From the NCBI GenBank assembly GCA_000769715.1, contig JROS01000038.1, positions 1 to 51,343 of the forward strand: a stretch of DNA of 51,343 nt. The letters run 5' to 3'. Shown here piece after piece: positions 35,121 through 45,742 of this stretch (position 1 is the stretch's first letter; every line of letters starts with the position of its first letter). The DNA comes from Desulfobulbus sp. Tol-SR (GTDB lineage Bacteria; Desulfobacterota; Desulfobulbia; Desulfobulbales; Desulfocapsaceae). A model generated the notes under the pieces. The model made no database searches. It saw only the letters and a program-made list of their open reading frames with translations, and was not told where the DNA came from. The translations under genes and the position numbers were made by a program.

Positions 35121-35555
35121 ATGGATATGGATACGGAAAAAGCAAGGAGGATTTTTGCCCGCGACCGGTTCGCCGCCCTGGCCGGCGTCGAGATCGTCGA
35201 GGCCGGCAAGGGTTACTGCACGGCCCGCCTGGTCATCGAGGAGCGGCACCTCAATGCCGCCAATGTCATCCAGGGCGGGGCGATCTTCACCCTCGCCGAC
35301 CTGGCCTTCGCCGTTGCCTCCAACAGCCACGGCCAGCTGGCCCTGGCGATCAACGCCAACATCTCGTTTCTGCGCGGCGAATCGACCGGGACCCTCTACG
35401 CCGTGGCGACGGAGGTGGCTGAGCCGAAACGGATCGGCGCCTACGATGTCCTGGTCACCGCCGAAGGGGGAGAGATCGTCGCCCGCTTCACCGGCGTGGT
35501 GTACCGCAAGAAAACCCGAATCGATGCGGGGGACACCCCGCCTGCCGCGAGCTGA
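35121..35555 (+). CDS. PaaI-type hotdog thioesterase
   Basis: 144 aa single hotdog domain. The active-site segment is NVIQGGAIFTLADLAFAVASN, the GG-x(4)-LAD pattern of PaaI-like acyl-CoA thioesterases. The central helix is complete and no other domain is present. ATG 35121 or 35127 is used because the homology begins there; neither has a strong ribosome site, and an upstream start at 35028 cannot be excluded. It is divergent from the TIM-barrel gene and followed at 2 bp by the DUF3047 protein, forming a pair. It would hydrolyse short or aromatic acyl-CoA thioesters. Confidence 0.85.
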   Translation: MDMDTEKARRIFARDRFAALAGVEIVEAGKGYCTARLVIEERHLNAANVIQGGAIFTLADLAFAVASNSHGQLALAINANISFLRGESTGTLYAVATEVAEPKRIGAYDVLVTAEGGEIVARFTGVVYRKKTRIDAGDTPPAAS

Positions 35556-35557
35556 CC

Positions 35558-36295
35558 ATGGCGGCGGTGAAGGCAAGGATGATGGTCGCCGCCGTGCTGC
35601 TGGGCGCCCTCCTGGCGGCTGCGGTTCCGACCGGGGTGGCGGCGGCCGGGCCGGTCCTGCTCGACGAGCGCTTCAAGTCGCTGGACCGCTGGCGGCCGCT
35701 GACGTTCCCCAAGATATCCCGCCATTCGAGGTATTCGGTGGACCGCTGCGACGGCGAGCCCTGCCTGCGGATGGAGAGCGACGATGCGGCGTCGGCGCTG
35801 GTCCTCCGCCGGTCGTTCAATGTCTATGACTACCCCCGGCTGGCCTGGCGCTGGAAGGTCGGCACCGTCTACCGCCAGGGCGACAGCCGCACCAAAGCCG
35901 GGGATGACTATCCGGCCCGGCTCTACGTCACGTTCGCCTACGACCCGGACCGGGCCACGATGGGCAAGCGATTGAAGTACCGGCTGGCCAGGACCGTCTA
36001 CGGCAAGTACCCGCCCGACAGCACCATCAGCTACATCTGGGACAACCGGGTGACCGGGGCGCCGTTCATCGTCAACGCCTACACCGCCGCGGCGCGGATG
36101 ATCCCGGTCAGCGCCGGGGCGGACAAGGTCGGCACCTGGCAGGAGTACGAGGTCGACATCGTCCGCGATTACCGGCTGGCCTTCGGCGAGGATCCGCCGA
36201 GGACCGCCAGCCTGGCGGTGATGATCGATTCCGACGATACCGGCGAGTCGGCCACGGCCTGGATCCGGTATATCCGGCTATTTCGGGCACCGTAA
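35558..36295 (+). CDS. DUF3047 family exported protein
   Basis: 245 aa. A signal peptide (MMVAAVLLGALLAAAVPTG, cleaved near AAAGP at about residue 30) is followed by one domain with repeated DEYPARLYV-like beta strands (DDYPARLYVTFAY), TISYIWDN and a DDTGESATAWIRYIRL ending. This matches DUF3047, a periplasmic family of unknown role with a jelly-roll-like fold. The start overlaps the stop of the thioesterase by two bases. The family often sits beside fatty-acid or lipid genes, which fits the thioesterase neighbour. Confidence 0.82.
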   Translation: MAAVKARMMVAAVLLGALLAAAVPTGVAAAGPVLLDERFKSLDRWRPLTFPKISRHSRYSVDRCDGEPCLRMESDDAASALVLRRSFNVYDYPRLAWRWKVGTVYRQGDSRTKAGDDYPARLYVTFAYDPDRATMGKRLKYRLARTVYGKYPPDSTISYIWDNRVTGAPFIVNAYTAAARMIPVSAGADKVGTWQEYEVDIVRDYRLAFGEDPPRTASLAVMIDSDDTGESATAWIRYIRLFRAP

Positions 36296-36493
36296 CCGTT
36301 GTATCGGCCGGGCCGATCGATCGGATCGTTTGCAACCGGGAGATCCGGAGCGGTAAAAATGGGCCGACGGCGACGCAGGCCTGTTCAAATCGCCGTCCAG
36401 GTGGTACAGTCGTGGGCCGTGAACGGGAGTGGCCGCCCCCCTTCCGGGTGGCGAGGCGGCCACTGCATATCCCCCCCTTCAGCGAGGCAAGGC

Positions 36494-38017
<1,524 letters not shown>

Positions 38018-38830
38018 GTGGAGCCGCTGCCCTTCCATCCCGATACCGCCCGGCTGGCGGCCTTCCTCGGATTGCTGGTGCTGCTGGCGCTGGGCGAGCG
38101 GCTGTGGCCGTGCCGGCCGCTGACCGTGGCCCGGGCCGTGCGCTGGCGGATCAACCTGGCCATCGTCGCCCTCGACTCCGTGGTCGTCCGCCTGGTCCTG
38201 CCCCTTGCCCCCTTCGCCCTGGCGGCGGTGCTGCAGGACCGGGGCTGGGGTCTGTTCAACGTGCTTTCCCTCTCCGGTCCGGCGGAGATCATCGCCAGTG
38301 TGCTGCTGCTCGACCTGACGATCTACGCCCAGCACCGCCTGTTCCACCACCTGCCGCTGTTGTGGCGGATCCACCGCATGCACCATACCGATCTCGACCT
38401 CGACGTCACCAGCGGCACCCGCTTCCATCCGGTGGAGATCGTGCTGTCGCTGGCGATCAAGCTGGCGGTCATCGTCGTGCTCGGTTCCTCGCCGCTGGCG
38501 GTGGTCCTGTTCGAGATCGTCCTCAACGCCACCTCGATGTTCAGCCACGCCAACCTCCGTCTGCCGCCGCCGGTCGACCGGTGGCTGCGCCTGGTGGTGG
38601 TCACGCCCGACATGCACCGGGTGCATCACTCGGTGATCGTGCGGGAGACCAACAGCAACTACGGCTTCAACCTGCCATGGTGGGACCGGTTGTTCGGCAG
38701 CTACCGGGCCCAGCCCGGCGACGGCCACCTCGGCATGACCATCGGTCTGCGGGAATGGCGGCACCAGGCCGACCTCGGGCTGTGGTCGCTGCTGCAGATC
38801 CCCTTTCTCCGTAAGGTACCGGGTCAATGA
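38018..38830 (+). CDS. Sterol desaturase/fatty acid hydroxylase family membrane protein
   Basis: 270 aa di-iron membrane hydroxylase. The three histidine boxes are HRLFHH, HRMHH and DMHRVHHS. There are four or five hydrophobic segments. The start GTG follows the flavoprotein stop at once (TGA then GTG), so translation is coupled. Family members act on sterols, fatty acids or carotenoid-like lipids, with an electron donor; the substrate here is unknown. Its end overlaps the VTT gene start by four bases. Confidence 0.88.
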   Translation: MEPLPFHPDTARLAAFLGLLVLLALGERLWPCRPLTVARAVRWRINLAIVALDSVVVRLVLPLAPFALAAVLQDRGWGLFNVLSLSGPAEIIASVLLLDLTIYAQHRLFHHLPLLWRIHRMHHTDLDLDVTSGTRFHPVEIVLSLAIKLAVIVVLGSSPLAVVLFEIVLNATSMFSHANLRLPPPVDRWLRLVVVTPDMHRVHHSVIVRETNSNYGFNLPWWDRLFGSYRAQPGDGHLGMTIGLREWRHQADLGLWSLLQIPFLRKVPGQ

Positions 38831-39522
38831 CAGTGCAACCGCAAAAGATCGTGCTGCTGGTGCTGGCCGTTGCCGCCATCGCCCTGTTCTTCGTCTTCGA
38901 CCTGGGGCGGTTCCTGACCCTGGCGGCGCTGAAGGCCAACCACCAGGCCCTGGTCGATTTTCACCATGCCCACCGGCTGCTGACCGTCGCCGGATTCATG
39001 ACGCTCTATATCGTCCAGACCGCCCTCTCCCTGCCCGGCGCGGCGATCCTGTCGCTGGCGGCCGGGGCCCTGTTCGGGGCGATCGCGGGCACGGTCTACG
39101 CCGTGATCGCCGCCACCATCGGCGCCACCGCCGCCTTTCTCGTCACCCGCTACCTGCTGCGGGACGCGGTGCTGAGCCGGTTCGGCGGCCGGCTCGAGGG
39201 GATCAACCGTGAACTGGAGCAGCGCGGCTTCAATTACCTGCTGTTTCTGCGGCTGGTGCCGGTCTTCCCGTTTTTCCTGATCAACCTCGCCGCCGGCCTG
39301 ACCCGGCTGCCGCTGCGCACCTTCGTCCTGGCGACGACCGTGGGGATCATCCCCGGCGGCTTCGTCTACGTCAACGCCGGGGCCAGCCTGGCCACCGTCG
39401 ACTCGCCGGCGGCTGTCGCCTCGCCGCGGGTCCTCGGCTCCTTCGTCCTGCTCGGTCTGTTCGCCCTGGTGCCGGTAATCTGCAGCAGGTGGAAGGGGCG
39501 GGGAAAAGGCGGCAACCAATGA
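38827..39522 (+). CDS. TVP38/TMEM64 (VTT-domain) membrane protein
   Basis: 231 aa, six hydrophobic segments. The VTT signature runs through SLPGAAILSLAAGALFG and ends with FLRLVPVFPFFLINLAAGLT, both typical of the DedA-related VTT superfamily. Its ATG overlaps the previous stop (ATGA). Members are proposed lipid scramblases or undecaprenyl phosphate transporters. With the flavoprotein and the two glyco-type transferases it matches the neighbourhood of rSAM/selenodomain systems. Confidence 0.9.
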   Translation: MTVQPQKIVLLVLAVAAIALFFVFDLGRFLTLAALKANHQALVDFHHAHRLLTVAGFMTLYIVQTALSLPGAAILSLAAGALFGAIAGTVYAVIAATIGATAAFLVTRYLLRDAVLSRFGGRLEGINRELEQRGFNYLLFLRLVPVFPFFLINLAAGLTRLPLRTFVLATTVGIIPGGFVYVNAGASLATVDSPAAVASPRVLGSFVLLGLFALVPVICSRWKGRGKGGNQ

Positions 39523-39574
39523 ACAGCGACAGTGAGTGGCTTTGGGTACACATCAGAAGGGAAGGAGTGAGCGC

Positions 39575-40624
39575 ATGAGTTGGCGGATCGACCCGGTCGT
39601 GGCGGAAATCCTGGGCAAGGGCAGGGCGGGGGCCGGCATCTCCGGTGACGAGGCCCTGGTGCTGCTGTACCTCGACCTCAACAGCCGGGAGAATTATGCC
39701 CTGATGGAGAGCGCCGATCATCTCTCTCGCGCCTGCTTCGGCGCCAAGGGGGAACTGCACTTCCACATCGGCCTTAACGTCGAGCCCTGTCCGATGGACT
39801 GCAGTTTCTGCTCGCTGACCCGGCAGGCCGGGATTTTTACCGACAAGATCGAGTTTTCCCTCGACGAGATCCTGGCCTGGGCCCGGCAGGGGGAAGCGGA
39901 AGGGGCCGACGCCCTCAACCTGATGACCACCGGCACCTTTTCCTTTTCCCGGCTGCTCGAGATCGGCCGCCGGCTGAAGCGGGAGGTGGGGGTACCGCTG
40001 GTCGCCAACGCCCGCGACATCAACCATGCCGAGGGGGAGCAGCTGCTCGATGCCGGCTTTGTCGGCTTCTACCACGCCATCCGCCTCGGCGAGGGCCGGG
40101 ACACCCCCTTCGATCCGGCGCGGCGGCTGCAGACCATCCGGGTGCTGCACGACGTCGGCCTGCGGTGGATGAACTGCGTCGAACCGGTGGGGCCGGAGCA
40201 CACGGCGGCGGAGATCGTCGACCTGATGCTGCTGGCGCGGCGGGAAAAGGCGACCTACAGCGGCATCATGCGGCGGATCAACTTCCCCGGCTCGCCCAAG
40301 GAGCCGCTGGGGATGATCAGCGAACGGCGGATGGCCCAGATGGTGGCGGTCAGCCGGCTGGTGATGGGCGACACGGTCCGGGCCCACTGCACCCACGAGC
40401 CGCACAGCCTGTCGCTGACGGCCGGGGCCAACCTGTTGTTTCCCGAGGTCGGTTCCAGCCCCCGCGACGGCATGGCCGACACCGGTCGCGGCCGGGGCCG
40501 GTCGCTTTCCCGCTGCGCCGCCATGCTCCGGGAGATGGAGTGGCGGCCGGAATTGCCTTCCAACTGTTTCCGGCAGGCAGCGCTGGAAAACGGTGCAGCG
40601 CCGACCGCGGAGGCGAGGCGATGA
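39575..40624 (+). CDS. BioB-like radical SAM enzyme
   Basis: 349 aa. The radical SAM cluster is CPMDCSFC: C72, C76, C79 with C-x3-C-x2-C spacing. The fold and order of motifs resemble biotin synthase (GADALNLMTTGTFSF, GVPLVANARDINHAEGEQLL, YSGIMRRINFPGSPKEPLG), but it is not BioB itself: no BioB-type auxiliary 2Fe-2S site is evident. WMNCVEPVGPEH in the barrel interior contains a Cys that might bind a substrate or cluster. AAGGAG lies 9 nt before ATG 39575. It overlaps the next gene, a periplasmic binding protein, by four bases (ATGA). The substrate may be what the importer brings in. Confidence 0.78.
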   Translation: MSWRIDPVVAEILGKGRAGAGISGDEALVLLYLDLNSRENYALMESADHLSRACFGAKGELHFHIGLNVEPCPMDCSFCSLTRQAGIFTDKIEFSLDEILAWARQGEAEGADALNLMTTGTFSFSRLLEIGRRLKREVGVPLVANARDINHAEGEQLLDAGFVGFYHAIRLGEGRDTPFDPARRLQTIRVLHDVGLRWMNCVEPVGPEHTAAEIVDLMLLARREKATYSGIMRRINFPGSPKEPLGMISERRMAQMVAVSRLVMGDTVRAHCTHEPHSLSLTAGANLLFPEVGSSPRDGMADTGRGRGRSLSRCAAMLREMEWRPELPSNCFRQAALENGAAPTAEARR

Positions 40625-41577
40625 GTGCGCTCCGATTGGCCGTCGCGGTCCTGACCGCCTGCATCGTCCTCACCCACGGCCATGCGGCAGTGGCGCAACA
40701 TTTCCGGGTCGGCACCTGGAAGACCGCCCAGACCATCCAGCCGTTTTTCTATCAGGAGTTCCTCCCCGCGGGCGACACCGCCGAGGTCTTCGCCTTCACC
40801 AACCCGGCCGACCAGAAGACCGCCCTGCTCGCCGGCAGCCTCGACATCACCGGCACCACCCTGGCCCACGCGATCCAGTCGGCGGTCATGGGCCAGCCGG
40901 TGGTGGTGGTTGCCGCCCTGTGCCACAAGGCCTCGGCCCTGGTGGTCCGGAGCGACGGCCCGGTGCGGACCGTCGCCGACCTCCGGGGGCGGAGGATCGG
41001 CCATGTCCCGGGGACGATGCACGAGATCCTGCTGCGCGAGACCCTGGCGGCGGCCGGCCTGTCGCCGACCACCGACGTCACCCTGGTGCGGGTGGACTTC
41101 TTCGATATGGCGACGGCCCTGGCCCAGGGGGCGATCGACGCCTTTCTCTCGGGCGAGCCCTTTCCCTCGGTGGCGGTGGCCCGGGGCTACGGCCGGATCC
41201 TCGCCTATCCTTATTACGACGGGGCGGTGGGGACGATCAACGCCGCCCTGCTGGTCACCCGAGCGATGATCGAGCAGCATCCGGCGGCGGTACAGCGGCT
41301 GGTCGACGCCCATGCCCGGGCCACCGAGGCGCTGCGCCGCGACCGAAACCGCTGGCTGGAGCGGGCCCAGTCCTTCGGCACGCCGCGACCGGTGCTGGAG
41401 CAGGCGGCGGGCAATATCGAGCTGGCCTGGGCGATGGATGCGGCCTTCATCGGCCGGGCCCGGGCCCTGGGCGAGCGGATGCAGGCGCTGGGAGTCATCG
41501 ACCGCCAGCCCGACTACGACCGGCTCTTCGACCTGCGCTTTGTCGGCCATGTCGATCTGCGGTCGACGGCGGAATAG
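40621..41577 (+). CDS. NMT1/THI5-like ABC transporter substrate-binding protein
   Basis: 318 aa periplasmic protein. The signal peptide is MSALRLAVAVLTACIVLTHG and cleavage is near AAVAQ. The mature part has the hallmarks of this group: LLAGSLDITGTT, DLRGRRIGHVPGTMHEILL and AIDAFLSGEPFP. The group binds sulfonates, nitrate, pyrimidines of thiamin synthesis and similar small molecules. The start overlaps the radical SAM stop and the permease gene follows, so the three are one transport unit with the ATPase. Confidence 0.88.
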   Translation: MSALRLAVAVLTACIVLTHGHAAVAQHFRVGTWKTAQTIQPFFYQEFLPAGDTAEVFAFTNPADQKTALLAGSLDITGTTLAHAIQSAVMGQPVVVVAALCHKASALVVRSDGPVRTVADLRGRRIGHVPGTMHEILLRETLAAAGLSPTTDVTLVRVDFFDMATALAQGAIDAFLSGEPFPSVAVARGYGRILAYPYYDGAVGTINAALLVTRAMIEQHPAAVQRLVDAHARATEALRRDRNRWLERAQSFGTPRPVLEQAAGNIELAWAMDAAFIGRARALGERMQALGVIDRQPDYDRLFDLRFVGHVDLRSTAE

Positions 41578-41633
41578 GCGGCAGGGCGGGCCCGGGGGAG
41601 GCGAGGAACGGTGATGCGGCAAGGAGAAGCCGG

Positions 41634-42428
41634 GTGAAGGGGGCGAAGATGGCCAGGGATCTGCTGCAACCCCTGCTGCTGCCGCTGGCGGCCCTGGCCC
41701 TGTGGTTCGGGCTGAGCGCCACCGGTCTGGTGCCCGGCTATCTCCTGCCGTCGCCGCCGACGGTGCTCCGCTCCGGCCTCGACTACATCTTCGGCGCCCC
41801 CGGCGCCGGCCCCTATGCCGGGCGCTTCGCCGGTGATCTCACCGCCTCCCTGGTCCGGGTACTGCTCGGTTTCGCCATCGCCGCCGGCCTCGGGGTGCCG
41901 CTGGGCATCTGTTCCGGCCGTCTGGCCCCGGTCAACCGGCTGATCGCCCATTCGATCGGCGGCCTGCGGGCGGTGCCCGGCATCTGCTGGCTGCCGCTGG
42001 CCCTGATCTGGTTCGGGATCGGCATCGGGACCACGGTGTTTCTCGTCGCCCTGGCCGCCTTTTTCCCGATCTACCAGAATGCCCTGACCGGCGCCCGGCT
42101 GGTGGCCCCGATCTATTACCAGGCCGGGGCCATGCTCGGCGTGTCGCGGCTGCGCGGGGTCTTCGCCATCCTCCTGCCGATGGCCATGCCCAATATCATC
42201 ACCGGCCTGCGCCTGGGGATGGGCATCTCTTGGGCCTACCTGGTGCTGGGCGAGCTGACCGGGGTGCCGGACGGCCTGGGGGCGGTGATCATGGACGCCC
42301 GGATGCTCGGCCAGACCGACATCATCCTCGTCGGCATCATCGTCATCGCCGTGATCGGCCGGCTCTGCGACCGCCTGCTGGTGACGGCGCTGGAGTTGTC
42401 GTTCAAGAGCGCGAGGCGCCAGCGATGA
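41634..42428 (+). CDS. ABC transporter permease (SsuC/TauC/ThiX type)
   Basis: 264 aa with about six membrane helices. The EAA-type coupling loop is near residues 170-190, seen as GAMLGVSRLRGVFAILLPMA. GTG 41634 is chosen because AAGGAG sits 7 nt upstream; ATG 41649 is an alternative with a weaker GGGGG site. Its stop overlaps the ATPase start by four bases. The family takes up sulfonates, nitrate or thiamin precursors, in line with the binding protein. Confidence 0.87.
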   Translation: MKGAKMARDLLQPLLLPLAALALWFGLSATGLVPGYLLPSPPTVLRSGLDYIFGAPGAGPYAGRFAGDLTASLVRVLLGFAIAAGLGVPLGICSGRLAPVNRLIAHSIGGLRAVPGICWLPLALIWFGIGIGTTVFLVALAAFFPIYQNALTGARLVAPIYYQAGAMLGVSRLRGVFAILLPMAMPNIITGLRLGMGISWAYLVLGELTGVPDGLGAVIMDARMLGQTDIILVGIIVIAVIGRLCDRLLVTALELSFKSARRQR

Positions 42429-43210
42429 CCCCGGCGGCGAGCGGCGACAGGGCGACGGCCGGAGGCCCCGCCATCCTCGAAATCGAGGGGCTCGGCCATC
42501 ATTTTGTCCATGACGGCGCGACCGTGCCGGTGCTGCGCGAGTTGTCGCTGGCGGTGCGCTGCGGCGAACTGGTCTGCCTGATCGGCCGCAGCGGCTGCGG
42601 CAAATCGACCCTGCTGAAGATCGTCGCCGGCTTTCTGACCCCCACCACGGGCCGGTGCCGCCTCGATGGCCGGCCGATCGGGCGGCCGGGGCCGGATCGG
42701 GGCGTCGTCTTCCAGGAGGACGCCCTCTTTCCCTGGCTGACGGTGCGCGAGAATATCGGCTTCGGCCTGGCCGGCCGGCAATGGCCGCGCCGACAGCGGC
42801 AACAGGAGGTCGACCGCATCCTCGATCTGGTCGGCCTGCAGGGCTACGGCGACTACCTGCCCCGGGCCCTGTCCGGCGGCATGAAACAGCGGGTGGCCCT
42901 GGCCCGGGTGCTGATCCGCTCCCCCCGGCTGCTGCTGATGGACGAACCGTTCGGGGCGCTCGACGCCCAGGCGCGGGAGGAGATGCAGGAGCTGCTGCTG
43001 CAGCTGGTGCGCCAGCGGCGGCAGACCATTCTCTTCGTCACCCATGACGTCCAGGAGGCGGTGGTCATCGCCGACCGGGTCCTGGTGCTGGAGAAGGACG
43101 GCGGGCGGATCCGCAAGGAACTGGCGATCGACCTGGACCGCCCCCGCGACCGCGGTGATGTGCGGTTCCAGGCCTGCTGCGCGCGGTTGCGCCAATGGCT
43201 GCGGACATGA
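42425..43210 (+). CDS. ABC transporter ATP-binding protein (SsuB/TauB/ThiY-partner type)
   Basis: 261 aa. Walker A GRSGCGKST, Q-loop VVFQEDALFPWLTV, signature LSGGMKQR, Walker B LLLMDEPFGALD and H-loop THD are all present, so it should be an active ATPase. It has no extra C-terminal domain beyond the usual. Overlaps both neighbours by four bases, placing it in one operon with the binding protein and permease upstream and the transferase downstream. Confidence 0.93.
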   Translation: MTPAASGDRATAGGPAILEIEGLGHHFVHDGATVPVLRELSLAVRCGELVCLIGRSGCGKSTLLKIVAGFLTPTTGRCRLDGRPIGRPGPDRGVVFQEDALFPWLTVRENIGFGLAGRQWPRRQRQQEVDRILDLVGLQGYGDYLPRALSGGMKQRVALARVLIRSPRLLLMDEPFGALDAQAREEMQELLLQLVRQRRQTILFVTHDVQEAVVIADRVLVLEKDGGRIRKELAIDLDRPRDRGDVRFQACCARLRQWLRT

Positions 43211-44319
43211 GCCGGACCGGGGCGGCAGCCGGCGGGCCGATGGCGGCAACGACGCCGCGGCTGTCGGTCATCATCCCGACCGTCAACGAGGCCCAGACCC
43301 TGCCGCCACTGCTGGCCGATCTTGGTCGGCAGCAGGGACCAACCTTCGAGATCATCGTCGGTGACGGCGGCTCGATCGACGCTACTCGCGAGGTGGTGGA
43401 GGCGGCGGGCGCCCGCTTCGTCGCCGCCCGACGGGGGCGGGGGGCGCAGATGAATGCGGCCGTCGCGACGGCCCGCGGCGAGTACCTGCTCTTCCTCCAC
43501 GCCGATTCGCGGCTGGCGGAACCCGACCTGCTGGCCGGAGCCGTTGCCGCCCTGCAGCGGGCGGCCGAAGCCGACGCCCACGTTGCCGGTCATTTCCCGC
43601 TGCGCTTCATCCGCACACGGCCCGGCCACGACCTGGCCTACCGCTTCCTCGAGGCCAAGTCCGCCCTCAACCGGGTCAACACCACCAGCGGCGACCAGGG
43701 GCTGCTGCTGTCCCGGCTGTTTTTCGACGAACTCGGCGGCTTCGACGACAGTCTGCCCTTCCTCGAGGACCAGCGCCTCGCCGAGGAGATCCGCCGCCGG
43801 GGGGTGTGGCTGACCCTGCCGGGGAGACTCGGCACCTCGGCCCGGCGGTTCGAGACGGAGGGCTTTCATCGCCGCTATCTGCTGATGGGGATCATCATGG
43901 GGATGCACAGTGTCGGCAGCCAGGATTTTATTATTCGCGCCCCCGGCATCTACCGGCTGCAACGGGACACCGGCCACCTGCGGCTGTCGCCGTTCTTCGC
44001 GCTGCTCTGGTCGATGATCCGCCGCGACTGGGGCTGGGCCGGGACGCCGCGGGTCTTCTTTCGCCTCGGTCGTTATATCCGGCAGAATGCCTGGCAGCCG
44101 TTCTTTTTCGTTGATGTCTGGCGGCAGCCGCTCCTCGGCGCGTCCCGCCATCCCCTGCTCACCCTGCATGACCGCTATATCGCTCCCATCCTGGCCTGCC
44201 GGCCGGTCGACGCCGTGGTCGGCCTCGGCTGTTTCGTCTGGTATATGGGGGTGCTGACCTTGTGGTTCCGGTTGACGGAAACACCAATCTTCAATCTGTT
44301 AAGGAACGACCGAAAATGA
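43207..44319 (+). CDS. Glycosyltransferase 2-like, rSAM/selenodomain-associated transferase 2 (TIGR04283 type)
   Basis: 370 aa GT-A fold. The N-terminus RLSVIIPTVNEAQTLPPLL, the acidic loop FLHADSRL and the NTTSGDQGLLLSR motif match TIGR04283. A C-terminal extension of about 100 aa ends in a hydrophobic helix (VVGLGCFVWYMGVLTLW), so it may be membrane associated. ATG 43207 overlaps the ATPase stop; ATG 43195 is another choice. The partner, TIGR04282 type, follows directly. In other genomes this pair goes with a radical SAM protein in arsenosugar-like biosynthesis. Confidence 0.82.
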   Translation: MSRTGAAAGGPMAATTPRLSVIIPTVNEAQTLPPLLADLGRQQGPTFEIIVGDGGSIDATREVVEAAGARFVAARRGRGAQMNAAVATARGEYLLFLHADSRLAEPDLLAGAVAALQRAAEADAHVAGHFPLRFIRTRPGHDLAYRFLEAKSALNRVNTTSGDQGLLLSRLFFDELGGFDDSLPFLEDQRLAEEIRRRGVWLTLPGRLGTSARRFETEGFHRRYLLMGIIMGMHSVGSQDFIIRAPGIYRLQRDTGHLRLSPFFALLWSMIRRDWGWAGTPRVFFRLGRYIRQNAWQPFFFVDVWRQPLLGASRHPLLTLHDRYIAPILACRPVDAVVGLGCFVWYMGVLTLWFRLTETPIFNLLRNDRK

Positions 44320-45005
44320 CGACCGTAGATCACGCCTCACAGTCCGTCGTCGCCCTGTTCGTCCGGGTGCCGATTCCCGGCCGGGTCAAGACCCGGCTCG
44401 CCGCCGCCATCGGCGAGCGGCAGGCCTGCGCCCTGTACCAGGCGATGGTCGCCGATGTCCTCGCGGCGATCCGCGCCAGCGGCCTGCCCCTCTTCCTGTT
44501 CCACGACGACCGGGGCGACGGGGCCCTGCCGGCCGCCTGGGTGGAGGCCGCCGTCCGGGTGTTTCCCCAGAGCGGCGGTGACATCGGCGAGCGGATGGCG
44601 GCAGCATTCGCCGTCTGCTTTGCCGAGGGCATCGACCAGGCGATGCTGGTCGGCAGCGATATCCCCGCCCTCGACGCCGCCATGCTGGGGGCGGCGGCCG
44701 GGGCCCAGGCGGCCCATGATGTCGTCCTGGCGCCGACCTTCGACGGCGGTTACTGCCTGATCGCCCTGCGCCGGGACCGGTATCGTTCGGAGATCTTCAG
44801 GGAGGTGCCGTGGAGCAGCGGCCGGGTGCTGGCCGAGACGCTGCAGCTCTGCGGCCGCCATGATCTCGATGTCCGGCTGCTGCCGACCCTGGGCGATATC
44901 GATACGGTCGATGATCTCAGGAAATACGCCGATCATCCGGTACCGCAGGCGGTTGCCACCAATCGGGCGCTGCGGGAGATCGTCAAGGAATGGGTCAGGT
45001 CGTGA
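44316..45005 (+). CDS. rSAM/selenodomain-associated transferase 1 (TIGR04282/DUF2064)
   Basis: 229 aa. It has the CofC/GT-A-like fold: FVRVPIPGRVKTRLAAAIG is the nucleotide-binding start, AMLVGSDIPALD the acidic motif, and LAPTFDGGYCLIAL the typical third motif. The TIGR04282 family is one of two transferases linked to radical SAM/selenodomain proteins, as its neighbour is. ATG 44316 overlaps the previous stop. Convergent with livF, which ends 34 bp away, so this is the last gene of the nine-gene block. Confidence 0.87.
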   Translation: MTTVDHASQSVVALFVRVPIPGRVKTRLAAAIGERQACALYQAMVADVLAAIRASGLPLFLFHDDRGDGALPAAWVEAAVRVFPQSGGDIGERMAAAFAVCFAEGIDQAMLVGSDIPALDAAMLGAAAGAQAAHDVVLAPTFDGGYCLIALRRDRYRSEIFREVPWSSGRVLAETLQLCGRHDLDVRLLPTLGDIDTVDDLRKYADHPVPQAVATNRALREIVKEWVRS

Positions 45006-45038
45006 AGGAAGGCGGTGCGGCGGCCTCGGTGACCGGTC

Positions 45039-45740
45039 TCAGACGCCGATATAGCGGGCCTGGAGGTCGCGGTCGGGCCGAAGGTCGGCGGTGGTGCCGG
45101 TCCACACGATCCGTCCCTTCTCCATGATGTAGTGGCGCCGGGCGATCGCCAGCAGGGCATCGAGGTTCTTGTCGATCACCAGGATGGCGAGGCCTTTGTC
45201 CTTGAGGATGGCGAGGGCGCGCCAGATCTCGCGCCGGACGAGCGGGGCGAGGCCCTCGGTTGCCTCGTCGAGCAGCAGCAGCCGGGGATTGATCATCAGC
45301 GCCCGGCCGATCGCCAGCATCTGCTGTTCCCCGCCCGACAGCTGGTTGCCGAAATGCCGCCGTCGCTCGGCCAGCCGCGGGAACAGGGCGAAAATGTCGT
45401 CCAGCGCGTAGGGCCGGTCGATCCGGCGGGGATTGGCGGCAGTGGCGACGAGATTTTCGTGGACGGTGAGGTTGGGGAAGATCTGCCGGCCTTCCGGCAC
45501 GAGGCCGATGCCCATCCTGGCGATCACATGGCTTTCGGCCTTCTCGATGGCCCTGCCGGCGAAGAAGATGGCGCCGTGGCGCGGCGGGGTGAGACCGATG
45601 ATCGACTTGATCGTCGTGCTCTTGCCCATGCCGTTGCGGCCGAGCAGGGTGACGACCTCGCCGTCGGCGACCGTCAGCGACACCCCGAACAGGGTCTGGC
45701 TGGTGCCGTAGAAGGTATCGATGGTCCGGACGTGCAGCAT
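45039..45740 (-). CDS. livF: Branched-chain amino acid-type ABC ATPase
   Basis: 233 aa. Walker A GRNGMGKST, signature LSGGEQQML and Walker B LLLLDEATEGLA identify LivF. Length and order (after livG, 2 bp gap) are standard. ATG 45740 is used; a longer frame starts in livG and is not used. The ATPase domains are intact even though livH and livJ are damaged, so they could serve another permease. Confidence 0.93.
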   Translation of the reverse strand: MLHVRTIDTFYGTSQTLFGVSLTVADGEVVTLLGRNGMGKSTTIKSIIGLTPPRHGAIFFAGRAIEKAESHVIARMGIGLVPEGRQIFPNLTVHENLVATAANPRRIDRPYALDDIFALFPRLAERRRHFGNQLSGGEQQMLAIGRALMINPRLLLLDEATEGLAPLVRREIWRALAILKDKGLAILVIDKNLDALLAIARRHYIMEKGRIVWTGTTADLRPDRDLQARYIGV

Positions 45741-45742
45741 GG

